Shown here: piece by piece, positions 34,087 through 47,241 of the stretch | Numbering within the stretch: the first letter of the stretch is position 1 | How the letters are laid out: each line of letters begins with the position of its first letter | Source of the DNA: Piper betle | Lineage: Eukaryota; Streptophyta; Magnoliopsida; Piperales; Piperaceae | Length of the DNA: 64,000 bases | Reading direction: 5' to 3' | Assembly: GCA_033002965.1 (NCBI GenBank) | Contig: JAURVB010013586.1 | Coordinates: forward strand, 1 to 64,000 | Program-made: the position numbers and the translations under genes | Notes under the pieces: model-generated | Database searches by the model: none | What the model was told of the DNA's origin: nothing | The model's input: only the letters and a program-made list of their open reading frames with translations

Positions 34087-34611
34087 TAGTGATAGCCACC
34101 CCATAAAAAGGCTACGGCCGGGGTGAGTGAGGCACAACGATTCCTCCATCGCACTGGAGTGCAGTGATAGCCGCCCCATAAAAAGGCTACGGCCGGGGTG
34201 TGTGAGGCACTGGCACTGGAGTGCAGTGATAGCCGCCCCATAAAAAGGCTACGGCCGGGGTGTGTGAGGCACTGGCACTAGAGTTGGCAGTGAGAGCTTC
34301 CCCACAAACGGGGCATAGCAATCACCTGAGTGCAGTGATAGCCGCCCCACAAAAAGGCTACGGCCGGGGTGTGCAAGGCATTGGCACTGGAGTGCAGTGA
34401 TAGCCTCCCCATAAAAAGGCTACGGCCGGGGTGTGCAAGGCACTGGCACTAGAATTGGTAGTGAGAGCTTCCCCACAAACGGGGCATAGCAATCACCTGA
34501 GTGCAGTGATAGCTACCCCACAAAAAGGCTACGGCCGGGGTGTGCGAGGCACTGGCACTGGAGACGGTAGTGGTAGCCTCCCCACAAAAAAGGCTACGGC
34601 TGGGGTGTGCG
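34087..34611 (+). repeat. LTR-internal tandem sub-repeats
   Basis: About eight GGCTACGGCCGGGG units occur in plus orientation, including the GGGG/CCCC short variant. The unit order mirrors that at 7477-7999. Confidence 0.9.
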
Positions 34612-35004
34612 GATCACAGCGGATACCTCCTCCGCATTGTTTTGGAGTATAGCGGAATCGCTCCACCGCATATTAAAATAAACATAAGGAAATAGTGGAA
34701 TGTACATGTTTTGTTTTATCTATTATACTACTTAGTGTTGTAATCACTAACGCGGAATTGCCTCCGCAGGTGTGCAGATACGAGATTAGGTGATTGACAT
34801 CCAGAGTATGGAGCAAAATAAATATGAGGACTCCTTTTTTTATTTAATTGAGAAATAAGTGTGGCTGCTGGGAAACGGTCCAAGACTGTGGGATCTTTAT
34901 ATATGTTATTATTTATAAAAAATGTTTGACATAATTACTTTACTTTTGAGTAACACCTAGCCAGTTAGGCCCACAATATCGTGAAAAAGGCGGGTCGTTA
35001 CAGG

Positions 35005-35016
35005 TGGTATCAGAGC
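35005..35016 (+). promoter_or_regulatory. Primer-binding site (initiator Met tRNA)
   Basis: TGGTATCAGAGC lies two bases after the LTR end at 35002. Confidence 0.85.
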
Positions 35017-35182
35017 ACGGTTTCCCAAAAGCTCACATCTTATGACTCAAGTACCTTGTTGAAGAGTCTAATATTTTATTTTTCTCCAATAGGGTATGTC
35101 ATTAGGGAATTAGTGGACTCCCTAATAAACCTAAGTAATCATTGAAAAAAAAATTAATGAACCATAACGGAATAAATTTTAG

Positions 35183-36231
35183 ATGGCAGGCACCCGAAGG
35201 AAGTCGAGCCAAGCTGCGCAGTCGGACACAAACCTGGAGAGTGTGTTAGGCCAAATTTTGACGGCCATACAGGGACTAGCGCAGGCGTCAGAAAATACCA
35301 GTTCTGTGGTTCAGAACATGGTGCAGAGGTTACCGGGATTGGTAATGGGGAATGGAGTTCCAAATTCGGCTGCGGGTCCTAGTAACGTCCCAAATGGGGA
35401 TCAGGGGAGCGCCCAAGAGCGGGTAGGAATAGCTGACCCGGGCGAGCGAGGAGAACTTCCAAACCCGGTGCCACCGGTAGTCCGACAAGTGGTACTGCCA
35501 GATGGGGATGACAGTGATCGATACACTGTAGATAAATTCCGGAAGAACGGAGCTGAGGTATTCATTGGAGGGACTGATCCAATGAAGGCGGAGAGCTGGT
35601 TGGACATTACTGAGAAAGCATTTAGAGCTCTCTCTGTGCCTCATCCCCATCAAGTGAGGTTGGCGACATGCATGCTTCAGGAGGAAGCATCCTATTGGTG
35701 GAAGTCCATGGAGAAGACTGCCTTCCATCAACGGGAGATTTCGTCCATTCCTTGGGCGGAATTTGTAACAGCTTTCAATGGACAATATTTTCCTGAGTCA
35801 GTTGTCCAGAAGAAAGCACTGGCATTTGCCAATTTGGTTTAGGGGGAGGATTCAGTCCGGGAATATGTGTATTGCCAGACGAACTTCCAGGGTTGCCTCC
35901 TAAGTGGGCAGTGGAGTTTGCCATTGACCTAGTACCTGGAGTGACTAACCTATCCTTGGATATACAAGGGAAACCCTATGTATGGAGTGACAAGTGTGAG
36001 GAGAGTTTCCAATCTTTGAAGAAGAGTTTAACTACTGCACCAGTTTTGACTATACCAAATGGCAATGAAGGATTCGTGGGTCTTCAGTGATGCATCTCTA
36101 GTGGGGTTAGGATGTGTCCTTATGCAAGATAGTAAGGTGGTGGCTTACGCCTCTCGCCAATTGAAGATTCACGAGCAAAATTATGCAACCCATGACTTGG
36201 AACTGGCAGCAGTTGTGTTTGCTCTAAAAAT
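35183..36231 (+). pseudogene. Second scrambled, deleted T1 gag-pol
   Basis: Gag is open from the ATG at 35183 ([10 protein letters not shown]) for 219 codons to a TAG at 35840. It then shows the same order of jumps as the copy at 5762: gag to the protease-RT linker (LPGLPPKWAVEF, from ~35880), then a backward piece from the protease region ([13 protein letters not shown], ~35945-35983), then RNase H (from [10 protein letters not shown], ~35994). RNase H continues with FSDAS and THDLE motifs, partly frame-shifted, to 36231, where it is cut and joined to H LTR sequence. Zinc knuckle, protease active site, RT and integrase are all absent. The shared breakpoints show that both copies descend from one already scrambled element. 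Confidence 0.85.
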
Positions 36232-36806
36232 GCATTGCTTTGGCTCCATTTGAGTACATTGAGGAGTTGGAAATATAAATGGACATCATAAATAATTAGA
36301 ATCATTGATTAGTGAACACCTCCTTGAATTTTTGTATGTATTGGTCATCTCATCTTTTATATAAAGGCGTTGTCATTTGTTGTTTGACATATCTCAACTC
36401 TTGACTTAGAAGTAGTCGAGTTTTTGTAATTCTTTTTTCCTCCATAATGAAAAGTAGTTTCTTCTTCATAATGTTTTCTATTTTTATTATGGAGTAATCT
36501 TTTATTTCGTTCTAAAGAAGAATGGAACTTAACATGATTTAATTGTATTCATTTCACCGTTTTACTCTTTATTCAATTGGATTGCCTAAATTATCATGTT
36601 CTTAATGCTAAGAGTAGACTGATCACCTATTACTTGGATCATGAGGTTTAATTAGATTTCGGGAGAAATCGTTAGATTAGTCATTGATAATTCATCATAC
36701 GATGAGTCTTTTGACTTGTTTGTTATTGTAGTCGAGAGTTACAGACACCGTATGCGATTGTATGGCAAATCTTAATGCATTGTTTTGTTGATTAATCAAT
36801 TATCAT
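36232..36806 (+). repeat. Left part of a second H (Athila-like) LTR
   Basis: This is a diverged copy of the H LTR corresponding to about 20330-20930, including the TATA box near 36357 and GTTTCGTTCT-like blocks. The first 200 or so bases are missing at the joint with the T1 pseudogene. It is interrupted by the L solo LTR and continues at 49847. Confidence 0.8.
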
Positions 36807-38846
36807 TGTAACACCCCGTTTCGGCTCACCCGTGAACCAACCCGGAAATGTCACCGGTGACCGAACCGTTCGCTAATCTACTAGATTTGGTTAAGCCGAC
36901 CAGGATCTACTCTCGGCGTTTCAAGATGGAGATGCAAATGTGAAATGCATGAATGGGAACAATTGAGTTCTAACGCGGTCCTACATGCATGCTATGATGT
37001 ACAAGAGAAATAAGACAAAACAACAAATGAGAAACCAAAAGAAAATATATATTATTTTAAGAAAATACGATAACACATAACAATCTACCATCACATTAAA
37101 ACATTATCTCATTCGTTTTTACCCGAGCCGAGTCTGAACTCCAAGGCTCCCTACTCATTCATATTTACCAGTTCGTTTCATAACAAGTAATTCATTCAAG
37201 CAAACACATCAAAATTATCATTTACATAACAATAACATACCATCATTATACATACGTTATACGCGGCAGGTACATGTGTGCGGGGTTCCGTGTTGCTCCT
37301 CCGCAGTCCTGACAGCTTTCATCGCTCGCATTCCTCACCTACATATATATAGAAAAACCGTCAGTAACGAGTGTTACCAGCCCGGAAAATAACTAATATC
37401 AATCTGGCACAGGAGAGCAAACTCTCCTGTTGAATCAAAACCATATACTTCCTCAAGAACTCTCATTAGGGCACATACAGGAGCCGTCGCCGTCGGGCCG
37501 TCGCCCTCGGGTCGACAACATCCCCCTTTATTTCTCATACTCATACCTTGGCCATTTCTCTATCGCTTCTCGCATCAAATTTCATTCCTTACTGCCCTCT
37601 GCACCTTCCATATTACTCCTACCCTTGAGCACAAAGGCCGAGCACTCTCAGGCAGTCGCCTTCAGTACCCTTTGAACCACATGTCTAGACATGCGCTGCA
37701 TTGCAGTACCCGTAAACCTCCACACTTCTCCGGGTTTGAGGAACTCAAAGGTGGAGTTGTTCGGATCCTTCGGGAACGAAGTGGGTTCTTCCCAGCTCCA
37801 GAGCCCGCTCTTCCAAGCACACGCCCTACCTGAAGACGTGGCTGCAAGTACCCTCCATCCCATCTCTCATCGAAAACGTGAAAACTATACATATATAGGC
37901 CTGGGTTGGGATTTATACAATAGGCCCGAAGGCATCGTGAGCTGGATTTGAAGTTCAAAAACAAACTCGAGGGATCTCATCCTCGAGGGTTATTAATCCG
38001 AAATAAAACTATTGGCTAAATGGCCCGAGTTAAGTGGGATCCGATAAAACGCCACTTAACTCATCCTGCACATGATAAATCAAATATACAATAGAGTAGC
38101 GTAAAACAGAGAACGAGTCCTAAACGGACCTGGTAGAAGCTCCAAACGGGTCCATGCGCCTAGGCGGCGAGCTCCTACACCGTACCTACACAATCAAGCT
38201 AAAAACTAACGCCCGCATGATGAATCACACATCCTATAGCATGCACTCACTATCAACACAATCACTCATCAATCAACACACATTAACCTATATCAATTCT
38301 AGCAAGTCTACTTAGGCTAGTTTGCATTAGATCATGATCATCGCCTAGTTACCCTAATTAATTTCTTAGCCTCCATTTTTAACGCCACTCAATCAAACAA
38401 ATTTCATATTTTATCCTTAATCAAATCTACAATTATATATATATTATTATAACACACACACAAATCCACCCATGCAATTCTAATAATTAACATTTTTAAA
38501 TAATTAAATTAAAATAAATTATACCTCGCGTCGTCGAAAATAGGCAACGGCTAGGGTTACCGTTTCGTGGCTCGAAACTCGAATTCGGCACCTAGCGGCG
38601 TCCAAAGTCTGATCAGATTAGATCGGGTTCATTCGGCGGATGTTCTAGCGAATTTCCCATGAATCCAATTTCTGGCGGTTCCGGCAGTTTTCCGGCGAGT
38701 GTCGGCTGTTTTCTGGCGGATTCCGGCGGTTTTCCGGTGATGATTCGGGACAGGGCAATCAGGGGATCTATCGGCATCAACTCAACGAGCTTGGTCCAAT
38801 GGTGGTGTCAAACAGGGTAGCCGAGGCGGCGATGGCCGTCGGCGGC

Positions 38847-41439
38847 TGTAACGACCCGCCATTTTTCATGATAATATTGTGGGCCTAACTGACTAGGTGT
38901 TACTCAAAATTAAAGCAATTATGTCAAACATTATTAGAAATCATAACTTATAATAAAATTCCACAGTCTTGGACCGTTTCCCAGCAGCCACACTTATTCC
39001 TCAATTAAATAACAAAAAGGAGTCCTCATATTACTTTGCTCCATGTTCTAGTTGTCAATCATCTAATCTCGGATCTGCACACCTGCGGAGGCAATTCCGC
39101 GTTAGTGATTACAACACTAAGTAGTATAATAGATAAAACAAACAAGTACATTCCACCATTTTCATATATTTATTTTAATATGTGGTGGAGCGATTCCGCT
39201 ATACTCCAAAACAATGCGGAGGAGGTGTCCGCTGTGATCCGCACACCCCGGCCGTAGCCTTTTTATGGGGAGGCTACCACTACCGTCTCCAGTGCCAGTG
39301 CCTCGCACACCCCGGCCGTAGCCTTTTTGTGGGGTAGCTATCACTGCACTCGGGTGATTGCTATGCCCCGTTTGTGGGGAAGCTCTCACTACCAATTCTA
39401 GTGCCAGTGCCTCGCACACCCCGGCCGTAGCCTTTTTATGGGGAGGCTATCAGTGCACTCCAGTGCCAATGCCTTGCACACCCCGGCCGTAGCCTTTTTG
39501 TGGGGCGGCTATCACTGCACTCAGGTGATCGCTATGCCCCGTTTGTGGGGAAGCTCTCACTGCCAACTCTAGTGTCAGTGCCTCACACACCCCGACCGTA
39601 GCCTTTTTATGGGGCGGCTATCACTGCACTCAATGCCAGTGCCTCACACACCCCGGCCGTAGCCTTTTTATGGGGCGGCAATCACTGCACTCTAGTGCGA
39701 TGGAGGAATCGCTGTGCGTCACTCACCCCAGCTCGTAGCCTTTTTATGGGGCGGCTATCACTACTCCAAAACAATATCGATGCATCACAAGATTCACACA
39801 CATAACACGACCCAGTGTCGGACTGAGTCAATTCTTTAACCCCGGTTGCACTTCGTGCATGGTGGTCGAATCTGGGCTCAGGCCGACATAGGCTACCAAC
39901 AAGGAAAATACGATGTTCTACCTATTATACGTACCTGACTTGCGGGTTCGTCCGACTGTAATCCGCTAACCCTAATATGAACGCGGCACAAAATTATACA
40001 TTAGTATAATTTTACTCGCATCGAAAATGCATGCAACTAAATATTTAATATATGCCACATTAATTAATTTATTCAATTCGATAAGGTTCAACACTTCTTT
40101 ATTTAATTAATTATGCTATCGCGTAATTTCTACGCGATTATTTATCATTAACTTTTATATGATAATGAATCTCTATTAAATATTCCTCATAACCCTTCAA
40201 TTTAAATTAATTGCTTTTAATCAGCCGATTAATTAATTACCGTTTATCGTGATCGAAATTTATTAATTTCATGTAATAATTTATAAATTTATTATTTTGA
40301 CCACTTAACTCATATTCCTTTAAATTAATTATTTCAATGATTTTAACACGAGTTGGTATTATTATTATGATTTATAACTCGACCCATATCGAGTCAACCC
40401 GAAATTACAAAACTGCCACTCTTCGTCTTCTTCTTCTTCTTCTTCTTCTTCTTCCCGTCACCATTCTTCTCTTCACCCAAAACCAGCATCAAGCTCTTCT
40501 CTTTCGACCAAAATCTAGATCCTATCCTTCACCCATTGTCTCCCTTTCCTAGCAACCAAATTAGCAGCAACAATCAAAGGGCGACTGCACCACCACAGCA
40601 ACGAACCAGCAGCCATGGCGACCTTGACCTGCTGCGATGGCGACTCAGACGTGGCCAGCAGCACCGCCCCACGCGTCCCCTTCTTCCCGCACAACAACCC
40701 AACGCCCAGAAGAAGAGAAACACTACCCTACAGCGTGGTATATGCAACTGGTCGTGACACAAACGCCATGGTGCTGTTGCTGCAATTCAGCAGGACGTGC
40801 TACCATCCTTGGCAATTTCAGCAGGACGTGCTACCATTCTTGGCTGTAAATTCTATGAAATCTCACCTTTAATTACTACAACATGAGTAAGGACGTTGAT
40901 GCAGCAACTGATTAGCAAAAGATTATGACTTGTTGCTGTAATTAATCACAAACACACAAGAACTGCTGCACGGCAGCAACTTATGTTCGTGGGTGAATTC
41001 CTGGTTCTAATCCAGTTACATCCTCCCTTTTTCTTGTTGATTTCAGGTCTTAGTTTCCATGATTATCTTGTATTATAATCTTTGATCATATGTATGCATG
41101 CAAACTAAGAAGAAGAGAGGAAGAAACTTACCAAAACAATGGGGAAGCCGGCGTTTGTCCAAGGAGCTTATGTGCATGACGCCCCCCTCCTTCTCCTTAT
41201 AAAATGAAAGAAGGCCTAGGGTTTATGAAAACACACTTCGTTGCCGGGTAAATGGGTAAGTGATACGGTTCACTTTACTAGTTTAAACGGTTAAATGGTA
41301 TGGTTTACTTAACCGGGTAAAAATACTTAACCGGTTAACTAATACTTTCCACTTGACCGGGTAATTGATAATTAACCGGGTAGCGGGTAAATAATTTAAA
41401 TAAATTCATGGATACCAACGTTCGATCCCACCGCGTCGA

Positions 41440-41474
<35 letters not shown>

Positions 41475-41491
41475 TTTTCCGGGTCTTTACA
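38847..41491 (-). repeat. 3' LTR of the intact T1 element
   Basis: TGTAACGACC to GGTCTTTACA. About 60 bases are missing near 40141 compared with the 5' LTR. The sub-repeats are at 39242-39765, with one unit mutated to CCCCGACCGTAGCC and another to CCCCAGCTCGTAGCC. Confidence 0.92.
39242..39765 (-). repeat. LTR-internal tandem sub-repeats
   Basis: The unit order is the same as in the 5' LTR copy at 46727-47241. The few unit-specific changes are private to this LTR. Confidence 0.9.
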
Positions 41492-41505
41492 ATCTCCCCA
41501 ACTTA
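41492..41505 (-). promoter_or_regulatory. Polypurine tract of the T1 element
   Basis: On the minus strand AAGTTGGGGAGAT immediately precedes the 3' LTR. It is conserved in T2 (25367-25381). Confidence 0.7.
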
Positions 41506-41556
41506 GAACTATTTCGTCCCCGAAATATCATAGCATAAATTTGATTTACATAGATT

Positions 41557-42048
41557 TTATGCTACAAACAAGCTAGGATATTTTATGGCCATTTCCTGTT
41601 CAGTCTCCCATGTCGCTTCTTCTGATCCCTGATTTCTCCATAATACCTTTACCAAAGGGATCTCCTTGCTACGGAGTGTCTTTGTTTCCCTTGCCAAGAT
41701 TCGAATCGGTTTTTCCTCGTAGGTTAAATCCGACTGTAGCTCTAAATCTGCAAAATTTGTGATAATGTGATTCTCATCTCGTACATATTTCTTTAGCATT
41801 GACACATGAAAGACATTGTGTACACCATCAAGGCTTGGTGGTAATGCTAATCTATATGCACAACTTCCGATTCGATCTAAAATTGGAAATGGTCCTATGA
41901 ATCTTGGCTTCAACTTCCCTGATGTTCTAAATCTGATCACTCCCTTTTTAGGTGAGGTCTTAAGGTAGACGAACTCCCCAACTTGGAATTCTAAGTCCTT
42001 CCTTCGAGTATCAGCATAACTTTTCTGCCGATCCTGAGCTGCCTTCAA
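41557..42048 (-). pseudogene. Integrase C-terminus and chromodomain, out of frame with gag-pol
   Basis: This is the 3' end of the T1 gag-pol, shifted by one base relative to the upstream frame. The extra base lies at about 42045-42057, where the T2 copy (25966-25985) reads through in one frame. It holds the integrase C-terminal segment, the GPY/F motif (KPRFIGPFPI, residues 47-56 of this frame), and a C-terminal chromodomain-like part (residues ~110-161) with the VKVLWRNQGSEEATWE core typical of Tekay elements. In chromoviruses this domain steers integration into heterochromatin. The methionine at the start of this frame is not a natural start. The frame ends in YPSLFVA before the polypurine tract. 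Confidence 0.88.
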
Positions 42049-45000
42049 GCCTTTGCTGAATGAGTTGCACCTTTTCAGCTGCTTCTCTCACCATCTCTGG
42101 CCCGACTATAACCATCTCTGTAGACTCCAACCAGCATGATGGAGATCGACAAGGCCTACCGTATAAGGCTTCAAACGGTGCCATTCCTATACTGGCTTGG
42201 TAAGAGTTATTATAGGTGAATTCAGCCAAGGCTAAGTGTTTCTCCCAATCTCCTCCCCAGTCGAGGATGCAAGCTCTCAACAAATCCTCCAAGGTTTGAT
42301 TGGTCCTCTCACTCTGACCATCAGTTTGGGGGTGATATGCTGTACTTAACTTGATTTGGGTCCCCATAGCTTTTTGGAAAACTTCCCAAAAATGTGACGT
42401 GAATAGGGGATCTCTGTCAGAGACTATCTCCTTTGGAATTCCATGCAGCCTGACAATGTTATTTATGTACAGTTCTGCTAAGTATTCCGCCGTCCTTGTT
42501 GATTTTGTGGGGATAAAATGAGCTGCCTTAGTCAAACGGTCCACAACTACCCATATAGAGTCATGTCTCTTCAAAGTCCTTGGGAGTTTAGTAATAAAAT
42601 CACATGTGACACGCTCCCATTTCCAGGTAGGTATCTCCAAAGGTTGTAATAATCCACCGGGTAGTTGATGTTGGGCTTTGATCAATTGGCACGTCTGACA
42701 CTTGGAAACAAAATCCACCACATCCCTCTTCATTCCAACCCACCAGTAGGTTCGTTTCAAGTCCTGGTACATCTTTGTAACACCAAGGTGTATTGAGAAC
42801 CTTGAACGATGAGCTTCTTTTAGAATATCTCGTTTTAATGCATCATTGTTGGGTACACACAATCTCCCTCTAAATCTGATTACACTGTTGGAATCTGCTA
42901 CAATGTTGGGAGTTTTGTCCAACATTTCATTGAGCTTCTCATCTTCCATTTGTGTTAGCTTAACTCGGTCCACCAATTCATTGGAGATAACCAGGTTTGC
43001 CAGTAGTCCTGTCATACGTTCCACCGGGTTAATAGCTACCACCTCAGCTGACATAGCCCAAAGTCTAGCTAGTTGTTGACCCTTGTCCACCTTGCCCTTC
43101 CGACTCAACGCGTCGGCTACAACGTTTGCTTTTCCCGGATGGTATAAAATTTGGAAATCATAGTCCTTCAAGTATTCCATCCACCGTCTCTGTCGAAGGT
43201 TAAGGTCATTCTGGGTGAAGATATACTTCAAACTTTGATGGTCGGTGAAAACTTCGAACTGGGCTCCGTACAAGTAATGCCTCCAAATCTTTAGGGCAAA
43301 AACCACTGCTGCCAGTTCCAAGTCATGGGTTGCATAATTTTGCTCGTGAATCTTCAATTGGCGAGAGGCGTAAGCCACCACTTTACCATCTTGCATAAGG
43401 ACACATCCTAACCCCACTAGAGATGCATCACTGAAGACCACGAATCCTTCATTGCCATTTGGTATAGTCAAAACTGGTGCAGTAGTTAAACTCTTCTTCA
43501 AAGATTGGAAACTCTCCTCACACTTGTTACTCCATTCGAACTTAACCCCCTTGCGTGTAAGCTTAGTCATTGGCGATGCCACCAAGGAGAAATCTTTAAT
43601 GAACTTCCGATAGTAACCTGCTAGTCCAAGGAAACTTCGGATATCTGTGACTGACTTGGGTTGTGGCCAATCAGTAACTGCTCTCACTTTTGATGGATCC
43701 ACAGCGACTCCCGCCTTTGAGACAACATGTCCGAGGAAGTTCACCTCCTTCAGCCAGAAGTCACACTTTGATAATTTGGCGAACAGTTGATTATCTCTCA
43801 AAACTTGAAGAGCAATGGACAAGTGTTTCCCATGGTCCTCCTCATTATTTGAATAGACCAGAATGTCGTCCACAAACACAATAATAAACTTATCCAAGTA
43901 TTCGTGGAACACCGTGTTCATAAGTGACATAAAAGCCGCTGGTGCATTTGTCAGACCAAAAGGCATAACCAGAAACTCATAATGTCCATAGCGAGTTCGG
44001 AAAGCCGTTTTCTGTATGTCAGATTCCTTCACCCGCAGTTGATGATATCCGGACCGCAAGTCTATTTTTGAGAATATTCCGGCTGTTTTCAACTGATCAA
44101 ATAAATCATCAATCCTCGGTAAGGGGTACCGATTCTTGACTGTCACTTGATTGAGCTGGCGATAGTCAACACACAATCGAAGTGAGCCATCCTTCTTCTT
44201 TACAAAAAGAACAGGGGCTCCCCAGGGTGAAGTACTTGGTCGTATGAAGCCTGCCTGCAGCAGCTCTTCTAATTGACTTTTTAACTCCTTGAGTTCTGCT
44301 GGAGCCATGCGGTATGGTGCTTTAGAAATTGGTGATACTCCCGGTGCTAGGTCAATGACAAACTCCACTGCCCGCTTAGGAGGTAACCCTGGAAGTTCAC
44401 TTGGAAATACGTCCAGAAATTCTGCTACCACCGGAATCATGGACAACTCTCTGGGTTTGGACTCAGACTCTTCTAGAGTTGCCGAAAAGACTTTACAACC
44501 CTCACCAGACCACTCAGTTGCCTCACTAACCAACACAATACAAGAGGATGAATCATTCCATGACCCTTGGAAAATGACCCCCATCTCACAATTACAAGGT
44601 TTAGTCAACACTCTCCTCCCTTTACAGTCGAGGAAAGCCTGGTGTGCAGACAACCAGTCCATTCCCAATAGTACATCAAAGCCTATTATCCCATAGACAA
44701 TGAAATTCCATACATAGGGTTTCCCTTGTATATCCAAGGATAGGTTAGTCACTCCTAACGTTGTGACTTCCCCGTCTCCCGTTGCAGTAGTGACCCTATA
44801 AGTCTTAGGTAATGTAGACGTTTGGAGTCCCAAACTCTTAACTAATCGGGATGATAGGAATGAATGTGTACACCCCGAATCAAATAAAACATCCACACTA
44901 ACACTTTGAATCAGGATTTTACCTCGAACTGTGTGGTCCTCGTTCTCAGCGTCCTCGACGTCGACTGCAAAAAGTTTCGCCTTCCCTTTGTCCACTGGTT

Positions 45001-46195
45001 TTGCAGGTGCTGGGTAGCGATTAGGAGCTGGTGTCTTCTCCTTTTCAGGTTGCTCCTGTTGTTGCTTCAAGGGCTGACGACAATCGCTTTGTAAGTGTCC
45101 CATCCTTCCGCAATTGTAGCACCGACGGGGCTCCCTGCATAGCCCTGAATGCATTTTGTTGCAATTTTTACATAGTCGATACGGAATCTCCTGAAACTTC
45201 CTTTTTCGGTTCCCATCGACATTCCGTTGATAGTTCTGCTGCTGGTGTTCTTCAGACCTGTTTTTGCTACTCCCCTGGTTGGCATTCTTATGTTGTATAG
45301 TAGCCTTCCCTTGTTTCTGTGCACGGACATAGTCGTACACCAACTCATGAGTAGTGGCTGCTTCAATCACTTCAGTTATAGTGCCTCTTGGCGCTGTAGC
45401 AACCCTACTCCTCAATTCGGGCTTCAACCCCCAGAAAAATTTGTCTGCTCTGGCCCGGGCAGTTGCCAGACTCCCAGGTGCAAATCTCTCCAATTGCAAG
45501 AAATTTTTGGCATACTCTCGGACTGAATCATCCTTCTGAGTTAGAGTGGCAAATTCCAGTGCTTTCTTCTGAACAACAGACTCAGGAAAATATTGTCCAT
45601 TGAAAGCTGTTACAAATTCCGCCCAAGGAATGGACGAAATCTCCCGTTGATGGAACACAGTCTTCTCCATGGACTTCCACCAATATGATGCTTCCTCCTG
45701 AAGCATGCATGTCGCCAACCGTACTTGATGGCGATGAGGCACAGAGAGAGCTCTAAATGCTTTCTCAATAATGTCCAACCAGCTCTCCGCCTTCATTGGA
45801 TCAGTTCCCCCAATGAATACCTCAGCTCCGTTCTTCCGAAATTTTTCTACAGTGTATCGATCACTGTCATCCCCAACTGGCAGTACCACTTGTCGGACTA
45901 CCGGTGGCACCGGGTTTGGAAGTTCTCCTCGCTCGCCCGGGTCAGCCATTCCTACCCGCTCTTGGGCGCTCCCCTGATTCCCATTTGGGACGTTACTAGG
46001 ACCCGCAGCCGAATTTGGAGCTCCATTCCCCATTACCAATCCCGGTAACCTCTGCACCATGTTCTGAACCACAGAACTGGTATTTTCTGAAGCCTGCGCT
46101 AGTCCCTGTATGGCCGTCAAAATTTGGCCTAACACACTCTCCATGTTTGTGTCCGACTGCGCAGCTTGACTCGACTTCCTTCGGGTGCCTGCCAT
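42011..46195 (-). CDS. T1 gag-pol polyprotein (gag, protease, RT, RNase H, integrase), C-terminus frameshifted
   Basis: The open frame of 1394 codons starts [10 protein letters not shown] 136 bases after the 5' LTR. Capsid lies at about residues 130-260. A CCHC zinc knuckle is C359-X2-C362-X4-H367-X4-C372. The aspartic protease site is D439-S-G. RT spans about 600-830, with the catalytic FVDD at 774-777 and D712. RNase H has D923, E960, D985 and D1028. The integrase zinc site is H1129, H1136, C1166, C1169, and its DDE triad is D1199, D1260, E1296 with 35 residues between the last two. All key residues are present. Gag and pol are one frame, as is common in plant chromoviruses. The frame runs off at residue ~1384 because of a one-base insertion near 42050, so the GPY/F motif and chromodomain are out of frame. 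Unless an active copy exists elsewhere, this copy would make integrase without its targeting domain. Confidence 0.95.
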   Translation of the reverse strand: MAGTRRKSSQAAQSDTNMESVLGQILTAIQGLAQASENTSSVVQNMVQRLPGLVMGNGAPNSAAGPSNVPNGNQGSAQERVGMADPGERGELPNPVPPVVRQVVLPVGDDSDRYTVEKFRKNGAEVFIGGTDPMKAESWLDIIEKAFRALSVPHRHQVRLATCMLQEEASYWWKSMEKTVFHQREISSIPWAEFVTAFNGQYFPESVVQKKALEFATLTQKDDSVREYAKNFLQLERFAPGSLATARARADKFFWGLKPELRSRVATAPRGTITEVIEAATTHELVYDYVRAQKQGKATIQHKNANQGSSKNRSEEHQQQNYQRNVDGNRKRKFQEIPYRLCKNCNKMHSGLCREPRRCYNCGRMGHLQSDCRQPLKQQQEQPEKEKTPAPNRYPAPAKPVDKGKAKLFAVDVEDAENEDHTVRGKILIQSVSVDVLFDSGCTHSFLSSRLVKSLGLQTSTLPKTYRVTTATGDGEVTTLGVTNLSLDIQGKPYVWNFIVYGIIGFDVLLGMDWLSAHQAFLDCKGRRVLTKPCNCEMGVIFQGSWNDSSSCIVLVSEATEWSGEGCKVFSATLEESESKPRELSMIPVVAEFLDVFPSELPGLPPKRAVEFVIDLAPGVSPISKAPYRMAPAELKELKSQLEELLQAGFIRPSTSPWGAPVLFVKKKDGSLRLCVDYRQLNQVTVKNRYPLPRIDDLFDQLKTAGIFSKIDLRSGYHQLRVKESDIQKTAFRTRYGHYEFLVMPFGLTNAPAAFMSLMNTVFHEYLDKFIIVFVDDILVYSNNEEDHGKHLSIALQVLRDNQLFAKLSKCDFWLKEVNFLGHVVSKAGVAVDPSKVRAVTDWPQPKSVTDIRSFLGLAGYYRKFIKDFSLVASPMTKLTRKGVKFEWSNKCEESFQSLKKSLTTAPVLTIPNGNEGFVVFSDASLVGLGCVLMQDGKVVAYASRQLKIHEQNYATHDLELAAVVFALKIWRHYLYGAQFEVFTDHQSLKYIFTQNDLNLRQRRWMEYLKDYDFQILYHPGKANVVADALSRKGKVDKGQQLARLWAMSAEVVAINPVERMTGLLANLVISNELVDRVKLTQMEDEKLNEMLDKTPNIVADSNSVIRFRGRLCVPNNDALKRDILKEAHRSRFSIHLGVTKMYQDLKRTYWWVGMKRDVVDFVSKCQTCQLIKAQHQLPGGLLQPLEIPTWKWERVTCDFITKLPRTLKRHDSIWVVVDRLTKAAHFIPTKSTRTAEYLAELYINNIVRLHGIPKEIVSDRDPLFTSHFWEVFQKAMGTQIKLSTAYHPQTDGQSERTNQTLEDLLRACILDWGGDWEKHLALAEFTYNNSYQASIGMAPFEALYGRPCRSPSCWLESTEMVIVGPEMVREAAEKVQLIQQRLEGSSGSAEKLC

Positions 46196-46316
46196 CTAAA
46201 ATTTATTCGTTATGTTATAGAAAAAAAATTTTTTTTTTCCTAATGACGGAGAAAGATAGATATTGGACTCTTCAACAAGGTACTTGAGTCATAAGATGTG
46301 AGCTTTTGGGAAACTT

Positions 46317-46329
46317 GGCTCTGATACCA
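46317..46329 (-). promoter_or_regulatory. Primer-binding site (initiator Met tRNA)
   Basis: TGGTATCAGAGCC on the minus strand lies two bases from the 5' LTR edge at 46332. A leader of 136 bases with an A-run (46218-46239) separates the LTR from the gag ATG. Confidence 0.9.
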
Positions 46330-46726
46330 CCTGTAACGACCCGCCATTTTTCATGATAATATTGTGGGCCTAACTGGCTAGGTGTTACTCAAAATTAAAG
46401 CAATTATGTCAAACATTATTAGAAATCATAACTTATAATAAAATCCCACAGTCTTGGACCGTTTCCCAGCAGCCACACTTATTCCTCAATTAAATAACAA
46501 AAAGGAGTCCTCATATTACTTTGCTCCATGCTCTAGTTGTCAATCATCTAATCTCGGATCTGCACACCTGCGGAGGCAATTCCGCGTTAGTGATTACAAC
46601 ACTAAGTAGTATAATAGATAAAACAAACAAGTACATTCCACCATTTTCATATATTTATTTTAATATGCGGTGGAGCGATTCCGCTATACTCCAAAACAAT
46701 GCGGAGGAGGTGTCCGCTGTGATCCG

Positions 46727-47241
46727 CACACCCCGGCCGTAGCCTTTTTATGGGGAGGCTACCACTACCGTCTCCAGTGCCAGTGCCTCGCACACCCCGG
46801 CCGTAGCCTTTTTGTGGGGTAGCTATCACTGCACTCGGGTGATTGCTATGCCCCGTTTGTGGGGAAGCTCTCACTACCAATTCTAGTGCCAGTGCCTCGC
46901 ACACCCCGGCCGTAGCCTTTTTATGGGGAGGCTATCACTGCACTCCAGTGCCAATGCCTTGCACACCCCGGCCGTAGCCTTTTTGTGGGGCGGCTATCAC
47001 TGCACTCAGGTGATCGCTATGCCCCGTTTGTGGGGAAGCTCTCACTGCCAACTCTAGTGCCAGTGCCTCACACCCCGGCGTAGCCTTTATGGGGCGGCTA
47101 TCACTGCACTCAGTGCCAGTGCCTCACACACCCCGGCCGTAGCCTTTTTATGGGGCGGCAATCACTGCACTCTAGTGCGATGGAGGAATCGCTGTGCCTC
47201 ACTCACCCCGGCCGTAGCCTTTTTATGGGGCGGCTATCACT
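46727..47241 (-). repeat. LTR-internal tandem sub-repeats
   Basis: About eight units, in the same order as at 7477-7999. Confidence 0.9.

Larger units (their letters stand above)
32301..35002 (+). repeat. Complete T1 LTR, plus orientation (5' LTR)
   Basis: The 2702-bp LTR runs from TGTAAAGACCCGG to GCGGGTCGTTACA, followed by a PBS. It is a somewhat diverged T1 variant: the CAGCAGGACGTGCTACC box occurs once instead of twice, and the CTT/GAAGAA block has an extra insert near 33310-33340. It is inserted in the T2 LTR. No TSD can be tested because the 3' end of its element is missing. Confidence 0.9.
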
